DNA of 64,000 bases from Acarospora socialis (lineage: Eukaryota; Ascomycota; Lecanoromycetes; Acarosporales; Acarosporaceae), in the NCBI GenBank assembly GCA_025617375.2, contig JAMYGW020000012.1, positions 1,054,001 through 1,118,000 on the forward strand. Reading direction: 5' to 3'. The position numbers and the translations under genes were made by a program. The notes under the pieces are model-generated. The model was given only the letters and a program-made list of their open reading frames with translations, did not search any database and was not told where the DNA came from. The number at the start of each line of letters is the position of its first letter. The stretch's first letter is position 1. Shown here in pieces: positions 45,687 through 55,952 of the stretch.

Positions 45687-48012
45687 CTAAGTCCCTAATC
45701 CACCCCCATTCCAATCACTACACCAGATGAACGTCTGACACCGCCACTGCGTATTCTTCTCCTTCGTCCCCGTCGGGCCGACGGGTCGCGCACACATCCA
45801 AAAAGAGCGGCCGCAGTTGAAGCCGCTTTTCTTCGTTAGCATGCTTATGCATGGTTCTTGGTGGCCTTCACAGCGGGGCGCGGCGGGTTTGGTAAAGAGC
45901 TTGGACCAGGATTCTTTGCTGATGACGGGGTCATGGACGAACTCCTGGTCTGCAACGGAGGTGGTGCGGGCAATGGTGGGTGACGAAAGGAGAGAGGGAG
46001 TTTGAGTGTCTTGTTGGGCGATATCGTAGTCGTTTGGTGCAGGGGAGTTATTGGGTGGTGGTGATGCGGGCGCTGTGCTGTTCTTGGCCTGCTTTGTTTT
46101 GAGACTAGTGCTTGCTGACTGGGATGTAGGGTGCTCTAAGATACCAAGGAATGATTGCACACCATCTCCAGAGCCAGTTCCGTCATTGGTGGACATGTTA
46201 GGTGTCTTCGGTTTGAAGAAGCCCTTTAGACTCTGCTGACCCTTTCCTGCTGATGTCCCATTTGTAGCTGTGGAGACCGATTTGGATCGTTTGAGAGGGC
46301 GGTTCGTCGATGTGTCGCCAAGGGATCGCTTTTTGTTGGTACTGTTCACAGGACTTGCTGGCGGGACAGGAGAAGCTGGGGTTGGAGAGGACTGTGATGG
46401 TAGAGTACTCGCGGGCGCCACAGAGGTAGCCACCCGTGAATTCACAGCTTCTTGTGACACGGTCGGAGGCACTTCGGACACATCTGTCAACGGCTTATTG
46501 TCACTCTGCGGTAGTATTGACGACTGGAAGCTTTGTGCGGTTGGTAGAGAAGGCTTTCGAGAAAACATATCTTTGATATTCCTTCGTCGATCGAATTCTG
46601 GGATTAATTTGCCAGACAACGGAAGCAGGTCCTTCATAGAGTATTCTCGCAATCTCTTGCCGTCTTTGAACATTCCAGCTGGGTTCATAACGTCTCGTAC
46701 GTCAACCTCTTCGCCATCAAGCAAGATCTTATCCTTCAGTGCTGCGTATACTGGGCAGTGATCGGAACCCTTGGATAGTCTTAGTCATCGCAGTTCATCC
46801 CTGCGAGGTTGTGGATCTTACCAGGAGTCCTTCCTGTATGTTGGAATCGCAGAACCAGTCCTTCATGTCCTCGCTACAAAGTACGTAGTCAATTCTAGCA
46901 CCGTAATTCCCGGGCCTAGCATTAATTTTCTGCTCCCAGCAAGTAAACATACCCTTGCGCGTGGGATGGAAGCCTCTGCAGATATCCCAAAGTACCGGCT
47001 TCTCCCTGCCTTCGTCCCTTTCCCCGAACACCTTCCCACCAACCAGCAGCTGGTTGAAGAGTCGCCGCGCGGGGGTAGAGGCATACTCTTGCCCTGACAG
47101 TCCGTTCTTTCGCATCGTTTCTTCGGCATTTGCAGTATCAAGCTCTTCTCTCGAGATGTTAAGATCGCCAGTCAAGACTACTCTTTTCCCTTGCGCTACC
47201 AAGTTCCGAATACGAGCGTCCAGCACATCAAGAAAGCCGAGCCGGAAATCATCCCTCGTATGATCTCGGTTCGCAGGACTATACACTCCGAGCAGCACGA
47301 ATGCTGGGAACTCTAGGAGAAGACATCGTCCTTCAGAGTCAAGTGTTGCTGCATCAACTGTAGAGCTGGCAAGCTGACTAGGCGAAGGGTAGCCACCTAT
47401 TTGCTGGTCCTCGGGAAGCTCGTTGTAGCTCGTCGAGGAAGCTGGCGGGCATAATGTGCCAGTAATACCCTCTTCAGCCCTGATCGGAGCGCAAACGGAT
47501 TGCCTCGTGTAGATCACGACACCCGAGTAGCCTTTGTCCATGTCAGCGACGAGACATTCACCCCCGAGGAAGCATTCCTTGCCTTTCTTATGCTTTGGCA
47601 AGCTAAAATAACAGTCCCAACCTGGGACAAGCACCATGTCATCCTGTAGATCCTTCCTCTGAATCTTTGCCTCTTGCATAACCACGATGTCCGCTTCGAG
47701 AATGTCGAACATGGCCTATTGGCCAATCAGCCTTCGGCGTCCGAGATAGCTACAAATCCAGCATACCTGGAAGGTTCTTTGGTCTCGCCATGGTTGATAG
47801 CTGAACGGGTTTCTGTAGGGTAGACAAATCAGCATGGGCCAATGCTTCAGTCAAGCTGGTGCGCTCGAAAGTATCGTGATATGAGGGATGCGGAGCACAT
47901 GTAAAAACAGCTATGACTGACCGGATGCCATTTACTGCAACGTGAACTTAGTACCTGAACCCTCCATTGGTGCAGTAGACATACCATTCCAAGTCGTTAT
48001 TCGAAGAACCAT
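45687..48012 (-). CDS. APN2: DNA lyase / AP endonuclease APN2
   Basis: Five or so exons. Three short ones rebuild the conserved start: MVLRITTWNVNGIRNPFSYQ, then PWRDQRTFQ, joining AMFDILEADIVVMQEAKIQR. The exonuclease III-type domain has the catalytic blocks VVLTGDLNISREELD (GDLN) and the late GSDHCPVYAAL, reached by a short intron near 46770-46820. After it lies a long S/T/P-rich linker with PCNA-type QQSLKGFF at about two-thirds. The C-terminal GRF zinc finger is CEGHQEPCISMLTKKSGFNC with GRSFWMCARPVGP and WRCQTFIW. It is a class II AP endonuclease with 3' repair activity in base excision repair. It stands on the classic right flank of MAT and shares a promoter region with COX13. Confidence 0.95.
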
Positions 48013-48296
48013 TGTGAAGTATTGGCTTTTCGACGCTTCATAGCTCTGTCCTGGTATTCAGCGTACTACATCCGCTCTCCTTTGACTGAGATATTGAAAT
48101 CCGTCATGCGATTCGTGATTCACCGCTAACTTCTATGTAAACCTCCCTGAGCGTCCTCGAATCGAGCATTCTAGTGGCCAGTGACATCAGCTCCAGAACC
48201 CTGCTGAGTCAGCAACGCTCCCCTCGGTAGCCGCAACAGCTAACCTCACGACCAACAGCACCAGCTCACAAACGTCAACACCGAATCACAATCACG
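48013..48296. promoter_or_regulatory. Shared promoter region of APN2 and COX13
   Basis: The 284 bp between the start codons of two divergent genes must hold both promoters. No specific element was recognised. Confidence 0.5.
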
Positions 48297-48883
48297 ATGT
48301 TCCCTCAACGCACTCTGCTTCGGGCTTCACAGCGTGCCACTCAGCAACTGCGATCTCCAGTATTGCGCTCCAACCTACAACGCCGCTTCGCCAGCACCGA
48401 AAAGCTCAGCGGTCCGGCCGACAATGCTTTCAACAGGGAGAGGCAGGCCGTGAAGCACCACGCGGCGGCAACGAGTGGTAAGTCCAGTCTTCGTCTCAGA
48501 GGACGGAGGAAAGCTTGGAAGGGTGATACGAACTGACGAACCTGTTTCTTAGACCTCTGGCGGAAGCTGTCAATCTAGTATGTCTCCGACGCATACCACG
48601 AGGTCCTCGGAAGAAGTACACACTGACCTTGTCTCAGCGTTACTATTCCCTGCCTGATAATCGCATCGGTAAATGCTTGGAATCTATGGAACGAGCATTG
48701 GGAGCACTGGGCTCACCAGGGGCCGCCGGATGAGCGTCCCGAGTACCCGTATTTGAATATCAGGACAAAAAGCTATTTCTGGGGCGACGGTGATAAGGTT
48801 AGTGAGCTCCACTACTGGTTTTGAAGAGATGAGACGATCGATACAGAAGCTGACAACGAGGTGATGTCTAGACTCTATTGTAA
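48297..48883 (+). CDS. COX13: Cytochrome c oxidase subunit 6A (COX13)
   Basis: Four exons. The first (MFPQRTLLRASQRATQQLRS...) is an R/S/Q-rich mitochondrial presequence ending near RRFASTEK. The second gives SDLWRKLSIY; the third starts VTIPCLIIASVNAWNLWNEH, the single membrane helix, then WEHWAHQGPPDERPEYPYLN and IRTKSYFWGDGDK; the last adds TLL and the stop. The YPYLNIRTKSYFWGDGDKT box is the signature of subunit VIa. The protein sits at the dimer interface of complex IV in the inner mitochondrial membrane. It is next to APN2 in head-to-head order, as in most Pezizomycotina MAT regions. Confidence 0.95.
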
Positions 48884-49441
48884 GTCAGCAGTCTCATAAC
48901 TGAACGGTTTAAGGAATGATACATCGCTTGAACGATGTATGAGCACTAGAGTCATGAAAATCAAGCTAGTGAAATGGGAGAGAGGATGGCGAGTGGATCA
49001 AGTCGAAGAGCAAGCGTACTGACGTAGATGTGTAGCTGGAATGACGAGGTCAACCACCACAAGAAGGACGAGTAAGCAAGGGAGTGAGGCTGTTGGTAGT
49101 GTCAGCAATGGTATGGGATGAGCGGTAAGGAGTAGTGTACAAAGAATGGAGGAAGGACTTGGAAGGAGATGTTGAAGAAGGCGTCTTTGCTTATTCCTTT
49201 ATAAGGTACTTCACCCAAAGTGAATGTTGCTGGTAGAAGATTGTGACTAGCAATACGACCAATAACCCACTCCTAAAGATTTGATATGATTCAATACAGT
49301 GAAGCAGGAAAGTGTCACACTTCTCTGATTCTCAGAGCCTCCGTATGCAATACAGACCCCGTAGCAAGAACGAGAGAGGTGCTGAAACACCCAGCACCAT
49401 CTTACCATTTATAAGGTCAATCTCCATGATACATGTAATCC
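48884..49441. other. Intergenic gap between COX13 and APC5
   Basis: Two convergent genes flank it. No gene or repeat is supported; the sequence is A/G-rich on the + strand near 49060-49180. Confidence 0.45.
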
Positions 49442-52097
49442 CTATAGCTTATCACTAGCCGCTTCCCGCTTAATATCGAGATACTTCGCCGCATAATCAT
49501 TCGCAAGCACCAAATCCCCGACCAAATGCATAATCGTCGCCTTCTTCGCCATCATCTCACACTGCCCCTGAATATCCTCGATGCGTGAAAACTCCGCGAA
49601 CGCGGCATCAATGGATTCCAGCGCTTTGGTCAAATGCTCCTTGCGCTTCGGCGTCTCAGGGTTCGCCTGACCCGCCTGACCCATCTGCGCGTCAACGAGC
49701 AGGGAGTACGTCCTGGCCGCGAGATCGCAATCCTCGCACTCGAGCACTTGCGGCATGATGCTATCTAGCATCTTCCCGGCCGCTGCGAATTCCTTCAGGC
49801 TGATCAGGACGTTACTTACGGCCCCAACGGCATCCCACAATGCCGGCAGCAGCTTGGCTCGATGGGCGATGGTCGCGGCTCGCACGGCGATGGAGAAGCC
49901 CTTCTCTGGTCGGCCGCATTTGTCGAGGATACGCGCTTTTAGCGTCAAGAGTTTGACGCGTTGGTAGATGTCGGATTTCTCTTCGGCAAGCTTGGTGTGG
50001 TAGTGTTCAAGTGTGCTAAGAGCCACCGAGTAGTTCTGTTGGCGGATGAGGTGCTCTAGGTGGAGCAGCGAGATGGAGTAGGCGACTTCGCTGTCTGGTG
50101 CTGGGGTTGCTCTGAGCTGTGCGAGAAAGTGGCCTGCTGCGAGAAGATTGCCCCTTCGCATACATGAGCTGAAATTCGGGCGGTGCTATGGTACAGTTGG
50201 CCTACCTGTGAAGCGCTCTTCGGAGCTTTAACAGCCCATAACAGATCGTCCAGTACTGGTGAAACTTCAGAATGCGCAGTGTCTCCGGATCGACATCCTC
50301 GAGCGTAGACATAGCCTCGTCGTAGCGGCCTCTGCGCGCCAGCTTGACCGGCCGGAGTCAGCACTTTATTCGCACAATGAAAAGCTGGGTACTCTTACCA
50401 GTTCTGAACTCCGACAGATGCATCTTAGACCATCTTCAATTGGGGATCGGCCGGCGTAACATTGAATAAAAACTTCGCCATAGGACCAAGCTAGCTGTGT
50501 GACGCCTGAGAAGATATCGGCAGTCAGGCCTGGTAGCTTATCACGCGGCGAGGAAAGTATTTACCCAGTCGTCCAAAGATGGATGATTGCAGAGCCATTT
50601 GGGCACCTATCATGGCCGTAAGACCTTTCGTGATATTTAGATGAGTCGCTTTGACGACATTCTCAAACGCTAGGGCTACGCTGTCCCCCTAGATGACCCT
50701 CACTAGTCAGCAGCTATATCTCCAACCCTTAACTTCCGAAGCGCTCACATTTGTGAGTAGCAACTTCGCTTCACTGAGTAACGTAGTGCTGAGAAGACTC
50801 CACATTCCGGATTCCTTTGCTTTCGCTCTCAGGAAAGCCAAAGCCTCCCTCTCTGTACCAAGCATGCCGTTTTTGCCGACTTCGCCCATTTCCCCGGGAT
50901 GCGCTTTACCGAAGTGGTATAGCCAGCTCAGACTGAAATTCAGACATCCAATGTCCTTGTTCTCTCGGGCGGTAGAGATAGTCTCTTGCATTGCCGTTAC
51001 TGCTTCGCTGTAGCAACCAAAGTCGGCTTGAAGGATCGCGAGGTTGAGGAGGGCATACTGGTAGAAGGTACGGTCGCGATTGTGCATGGTATAGTCGAAG
51101 TAACGATGGAGGTTGTCAAAGGATGAAGGGTAGTCTCCAGCTTTCCAAGCATCTAAGAATCTAGTAAAAATCAGGCCTAATCCTAACACGCTTCGAAATG
51201 TTCGGTATAAAGCCAGCAGAACTGCTGCGTACTTTACATAGTGAGACAGACTAGGCACTGTCACGCATGTTTGAACCATATTGCGGAACTGCTCCTTCAT
51301 TTCGTCTGATAGCCTGTTCCCCATCTCTACCACAAATGTTAATATAAGTCATCCACAAGGATCCATTCCGCCAACATACTCTGCATTCCATCTACCTGGA
51401 ATTCAAGCAGACGGTCAACATCGTCCGTACTGACCGAACCTTCCTCCCCGCCGCTCTCTTGAAGATCTCCATATAGTACCTCTGTCAATTCGTCTTGCCA
51501 CCCTAGACCATTTGCATGGAGGTTAATATCAAAGCTAGTTTTGCCGGCAGCAGCATTCCTCTTCTTCCACATAGGTAGTGTGGGTTCTCGGTATGCGATG
51601 TAACTCTTCCACAAGATCATCGTATCATGAAACTGTAGCCGTGTAAATTCGAGCTGGGCTCTTCGCACAAAGACTCCCAGCGGAGAGGTTCTGGAGAGAA
51701 GCATCCGGTCGACGGCAGGAGTGGCCCCGTCCTCGGCATCCTTTTGTTGCTCCTCGCGAGTTTTAACTAACAGAAATGACAAATTGTCAAAGAACATATG
51801 CAGCGCATCGAAGGAACTGATCTCCCACAACCTCTTCAGCAAGAGATCCCAAACAGTTCGACCAGGAATCCCAGAGGCGTGGGTGATCGTAGCATTCTGA
51901 AAGTCATCAATTGAGATGATGACGTTCCGATCTATTTGCCTCGATCCGGTCTGAGCACTAGACGCATTCAATGGCAAGATATGAGACACGATAAAGGACA
52001 GTATAGGTATGGTGGACGCAGTAGCAACAACAGAGTCGGTATAGAGCGATATTAATGCCAGAAGGCCAACTTTGGAAGGCGTTAAGTAACGCGACAT
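49442..52097 (-). CDS. APC5: Anaphase-promoting complex subunit 5 (APC5)
   Basis: This is a scaffold subunit of the APC/C ubiquitin ligase, made of TPR-like helical repeats. The start MSRYLTPSKVGLLALISLYT is family-typical. Exon 1 carries the N-terminal domain (SPLGVFVRRAQLEFTRLQFH, ILWKSYIAYREPTLP). A short intron near 51325-51380 leads to MGNRLSDEMKEQFRNMVQT; another leads to RFLDAWKAGDYPSSFDNLHR and YFDYTMHNRDRTFYQYALLN, the best-conserved APC5 block. Helical TPR-type repeats follow to the C-terminus (LDSIMPQVLECEDCDLAART). Several further introns lie between 50150 and 50750; their exact ends were not all resolved. It is the third gene of the standard APN2-COX13-APC5 flank. Confidence 0.92.
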
Positions 52098-52322
52098 GCT
52101 TCACACGACTATACTCCTGTCATTGTACGTCAAAAATGAGGTGGAGGGCGCCGATGGATGATGAGGATATTCCTGATACGGGAAGCTTTTGGGGGACCCG
52201 CGCCGGACTCGGCACGCTCGTAAGGCTGAAGCTGCCCCACTACTGCCCCGCCTAAATTATTTGATCTCGAGCTTTCGTACGCACACTTTGCCGTTTCGAG
52301 TGGGCGATCATCATTTGAAGCA
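52098..52322. promoter_or_regulatory. Shared promoter region of APC5 and ADE1
   Basis: 225 bp separate the start codons of the two divergent genes. No recognisable element; both promoters must be within or overlap it. Confidence 0.5.
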
Positions 52323-53444
52323 ATGAGCGGGTCAATATTTACGCAGACAGACCTTCCAAGCAGTCTTCCTCTTGTTGCGCGGGGCAAAGTTAGAGATCTT
52401 TATGCGGTAGATGATCGGATATTATTGTTCATTGCAACAGATCGCATCTCGGCCTACGATGTTGTTATGGAAAATGTACCGTATCTTCCCCTGACTTCAC
52501 ATGATTGTTCACCGCTAAGGAAGCCAGGGCATTCCCAACAAGGGCATCCTCCTAACTCTGCTGTCCGACTTCTGGTTCTCCTACCTGTCCTCCGCCCTCC
52601 CAGATCTTCGCACACATTTCCTCTCCCTGAACCTTCCAACACAAGTACCTCGAGAGCTACATCCGACCTTACGGAACCGGAGTATGCAAGTCCGCAAGCT
52701 TCAGATCTTTCCAGTTGAAGCCATTGTACGAGGCTACATCACCGGAAGCGCGTGGAAGGAATACAAGGAGAAGGGCACGGTTCATGGGATGAAGATCAAG
52801 GGCGGTCTTCGAGAGAGCGAAGCCTTTCCCGAGGGTCCAATTTATACACCAAGTACCAAGGCAGAGGCTGGAGAAAATGACGAAAATATCCACCCGGACC
52901 AGGGTGGGTCGAAGGAAATGTTTTGAGAATCGATCATCGATGCTAAAATGGTCTCATAGCTGCGGCTATAGTGGGCGAGAAATATGCGAAGCGAATTGAG
53001 GAGCTTGCACTATCACTGTACAAAACTGTCTGTTGCGTTGCTATCTCAAGTATACGATAAGCAACTGATGATTGATGGCAGGCGCGAGATTACGCCCTGG
53101 AGCGTGGCATTGTTATAGCGGATACGAAATTCGAGTTCGGCCTTGACACCAAGACGGACGAGATTGTACTTGTAGACGAAGTACTTACCCCCGATTCGTC
53201 ACGATTCTGGCCAGCGTCGTCGTATGAAGTCGGCAAAACGCAGGATAGCTTTGACAAGCAGTATTTACGGGACTGGTTGACGAGTCAAGGTCTGAAAGGC
53301 AAGCAGGGTGTAAAGATGCCAGAAGAGGTTGTGCGAAACACAGCAGACAAGTATCAGGAAGCATTCGAGAGATTGGTAGACAAGAAGTTAGTGGACGTCC
53401 TGCAGGACACGCCAAGACAGTCAGTTATAAACAACTTAGGCTGA
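52323..53444 (+). CDS. ADE1: SAICAR synthetase (phosphoribosylaminoimidazole-succinocarboxamide synthase)
   Basis: This enzyme joins aspartate to CAIR with ATP in de novo purine synthesis. Four exons. The first carries [20 protein letters not shown] and [15 protein letters not shown], the conserved GKVRD-Y and DR-S-yD-V blocks. The next begins [17 protein letters not shown] and contains [20 protein letters not shown] and [14 protein letters not shown]. Introns near 52910-52960 and 53028-53082 lead to [20 protein letters not shown] and [20 protein letters not shown], then [20 protein letters not shown]. The end is SVINNLG. Length is about 300 residues as in yeast Ade1. It looks intact. Confidence 0.93.
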
Positions 53445-53546
53445 GAACGAACTTCGTGCTCTTCTGGTATTCATTACATCTTACGAACAATCCCTGGCGC
53501 CGAAACGCCGTCGATTGCCACCATGTACCAGGACGTTATGTACAAC

Positions 53547-54434
53547 TTATCTCAATGCATTTTCAGGAATATCCGCCTCGGCTATCTCCTTTTCAGTCTT
53601 TCTGTCATGTAACCCATCTTCCTTCATCCTGCTCTCCTTTGCCATGTCCTCGGCAGTCAACCCGTTCGTTGCCCATATCTTCCTGATACCCAGATCAAAC
53701 GGCCCCGGCACCCTATCGATGAGCCCAATTCCCACAGTGCGAACTTTCTGTCGCAGCATCTCGGTCTGAGGTTCCACAACTGCTCCATGGTTCGTCCTCA
53801 CGAACTCGTTCCACTTGATGAGCACCGTCTCCCACTCGCCAGGCCTCTTCGCGTATAATCGATGCTGGTGCAGATCAGTTGGCACGATAGACTCGGTCTG
53901 GACGTTAACAAAGTATTTGCGGCCATCGGACTTGATCCGCAAAGCCAAATATGTATAAGGGTCAATGTCCCAGAGACTCTTGCCAAATATCGTGGCAGGT
54001 CTGTCGTGATTCCGCCACGCCGCGTAGCCCGTCCGTTGAATATGTGGTCTATTTGGAGGCAGTTCATTCGAGATACTACCGTGGAAGCGGGCGTGGGCGG
54101 GTTCAGTAGATGTGGAGGGAACGTAGTCGAGAGTGGCACGAGAAAAGCCTCCCGTGTCGGCGTCTGACATCACCTTGCATGCTGGAATGGTGGCAGGATC
54201 GGAGAAGTCGAGGAGATGGAAGGGTCCTGTAGGCGTTCGTAGGCCTTCCTGTTTTAACGCTGCGACTCAAGGTGTCAGTGGAATGACCCTTGCAGTAGAG
54301 ATGGCATCACATTATTAGGTATATGGCCGAGAGCTGGTGGCGTTGTAAAACTGACCGATGTTGGATAACCGCTTGAACTCGTCCAAGCTCCGCTTCAAGA
54401 AGCCAGCAGCAAATACCTGTGGCGTGGGTCTCAT
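53547..54434 (-). CDS. Complex I intermediate-associated protein 30 (CIA30)
   Basis: The start exon encodes MRPTPQVFAAGFLKRSLDEF followed by KRLSNI; the second exon reads ALKQEGLRTPTGPFHLLDFS and runs through SDADTGGFSRATLDYVPSTS. The galactose-binding-like CIA30 fold has GYAAWRNHDRPATIFGKSLW, then DIDPYTYLALRIKSDGRKYF and ETVLIKWNEFVRTNHGAVVE, VRTVGIGLIDRVPGPFDLGI. CIA30 (NDUFAF1 in animals) is a mitochondrial assembly factor for NADH:ubiquinone oxidoreductase. The C-terminal 40 residues are charged (KESRMKEDGLHDRKTEKEI). CIA30 is reported near MAT in several Dothideomycetes, so its place here supports wide synteny. Confidence 0.92.
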
Positions 54435-55952
54435 TCTTTTGGTTTCCAGGTCAACGTATAGGCATGAATCCCCTGATGTTTGGAATATCAGGAATTATTG
54501 TTATGAAATCGCATCGTCCAAACGGATTGCTTGTGATTTCAATAGGTATTTCTTGTCCCTACTACAACTGAGTGACGTTCCATGTTCGGCATTCTCCGGC
54601 AGCCAGCCCTACGCCTTGGCGGCACGTGCCGCACGTGGGTGAACCCTAATTCTTTTGAGCTCGACTACAGGAGTGTTTACAACTCACAAACAACTTGTCA
54701 CGAACACAGCATTTCATCATATCTAAACTCAACTAAAAGATATGTCTGCTAGAAGTTCAATGCTTGGTTGATATAACCATACGCGCTGAAAGACTGGCAT
54801 ATTAACCGTCTTTCTTTCAGACAACTCAGAATTCTTTTTTTGATGTTCGCAAAAGAAACCGGTACCGATTCGCTTAGTGGTGATCCTTCCGATCTTAGTG
54901 CCGAATTTTAATATCAGATCGATCCGGCCGCTCCAACTTCACACTTCCAGGTACATTCACAAGTGAATGATTTGCGCACTTGAGGCCTTCGGCGACTACC
55001 TTGGCTTATCGATGAGCTTCTCGGGCTTCTTCGGATATGCTCGTAGCCGCCGCTAGCTGTTATTTTAGCTTCAAGCTAAGCGCAGACGTGAGTTTGCCGC
55101 CGCTTGTCTGCTGATAAGCATTCTCTCTCACTTGTCCATTCAAGTTTTGACGTGTCGAGCAGAGGTTGATGTAAGGTTCCGCCGTAGTCCTATTGTGGGA
55201 ACTGCTTGAGGGAGCAGTTCTCGATCACGCATACCTGACACTAGCTGGTATCATTTTGTAACGGTGAGGTGAGGTGAAGTGGCCCTCTCGAAGCACTCGA
55301 GCTTCCAATAAAGTCAATCCACTCGAATTTTTCAAGAATCAATATTGAGGCTTGAAGCTGATGCCCAATTCGGACTTGTTCGCTGCATTCGGACACTTTC
55401 GAAGTGATTCCTGAGCAAGATATGGTGCGGGGTCAGCTGTAGCGCATATTTTGCACCATGCCCTAATCATCTCAAGCTTGCTCTGCCAATCACGAGCCTT
55501 CCGTTTACGTCCGATCCAATAAACTCAGACTCTCGGACCAGAAGAATGACCGTACCTGGATACCTTAGTTCAATATCCTTATCTTAGCGCGCCGTTTGGA
55601 CCTGAAACGCGTACCTGCCCAAGGCGGTCACTGTGGCATACCCGGCCCTGGTGACGTCTATTTAACCCCAACCTTTGCCAAGAAATTTATTTCTTTTGCC
55701 TTCCTCCTCTGACACTCTTCCCCACACACGGACTGCATTGCAACCTCACCAATTGAACTCCTCCTGTCAAACTGCTCAATCTCTTCTGCAAAGCTGCTGC
55801 TGTACTCAGCTTCTGTTCGAAAGCAAGACTTCGAGCCAAATAACAATCTTCTTCCTCTTTGCGTGACTACATTCCTTGAAAGGAAACAATTTTCCAACAC
55901 CTACCTTCCTTACACTCCTCGAAGAAACTCGAAAATCGTACCTCCAACCATC
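54435..55952. other. Gene-free stretch of 1.5 kb between divergent genes
   Basis: Contains the CIA30 promoter (an AACCCTAA telobox-like word stands near 54644) and the promoter and leader of the Rim4-like gene, which is rich in C/T from about 55690 onward. No gene is supported; the long leader is usual for regulatory RNA-binding protein genes. Confidence 0.4.

Noticed and set aside
44821-45730. Long open frames on both strands (up to 276 codons) across the minisatellite
   Set aside because: The 15-bp period keeps frames open without selection; the products are pure pentapeptide runs with no domain.
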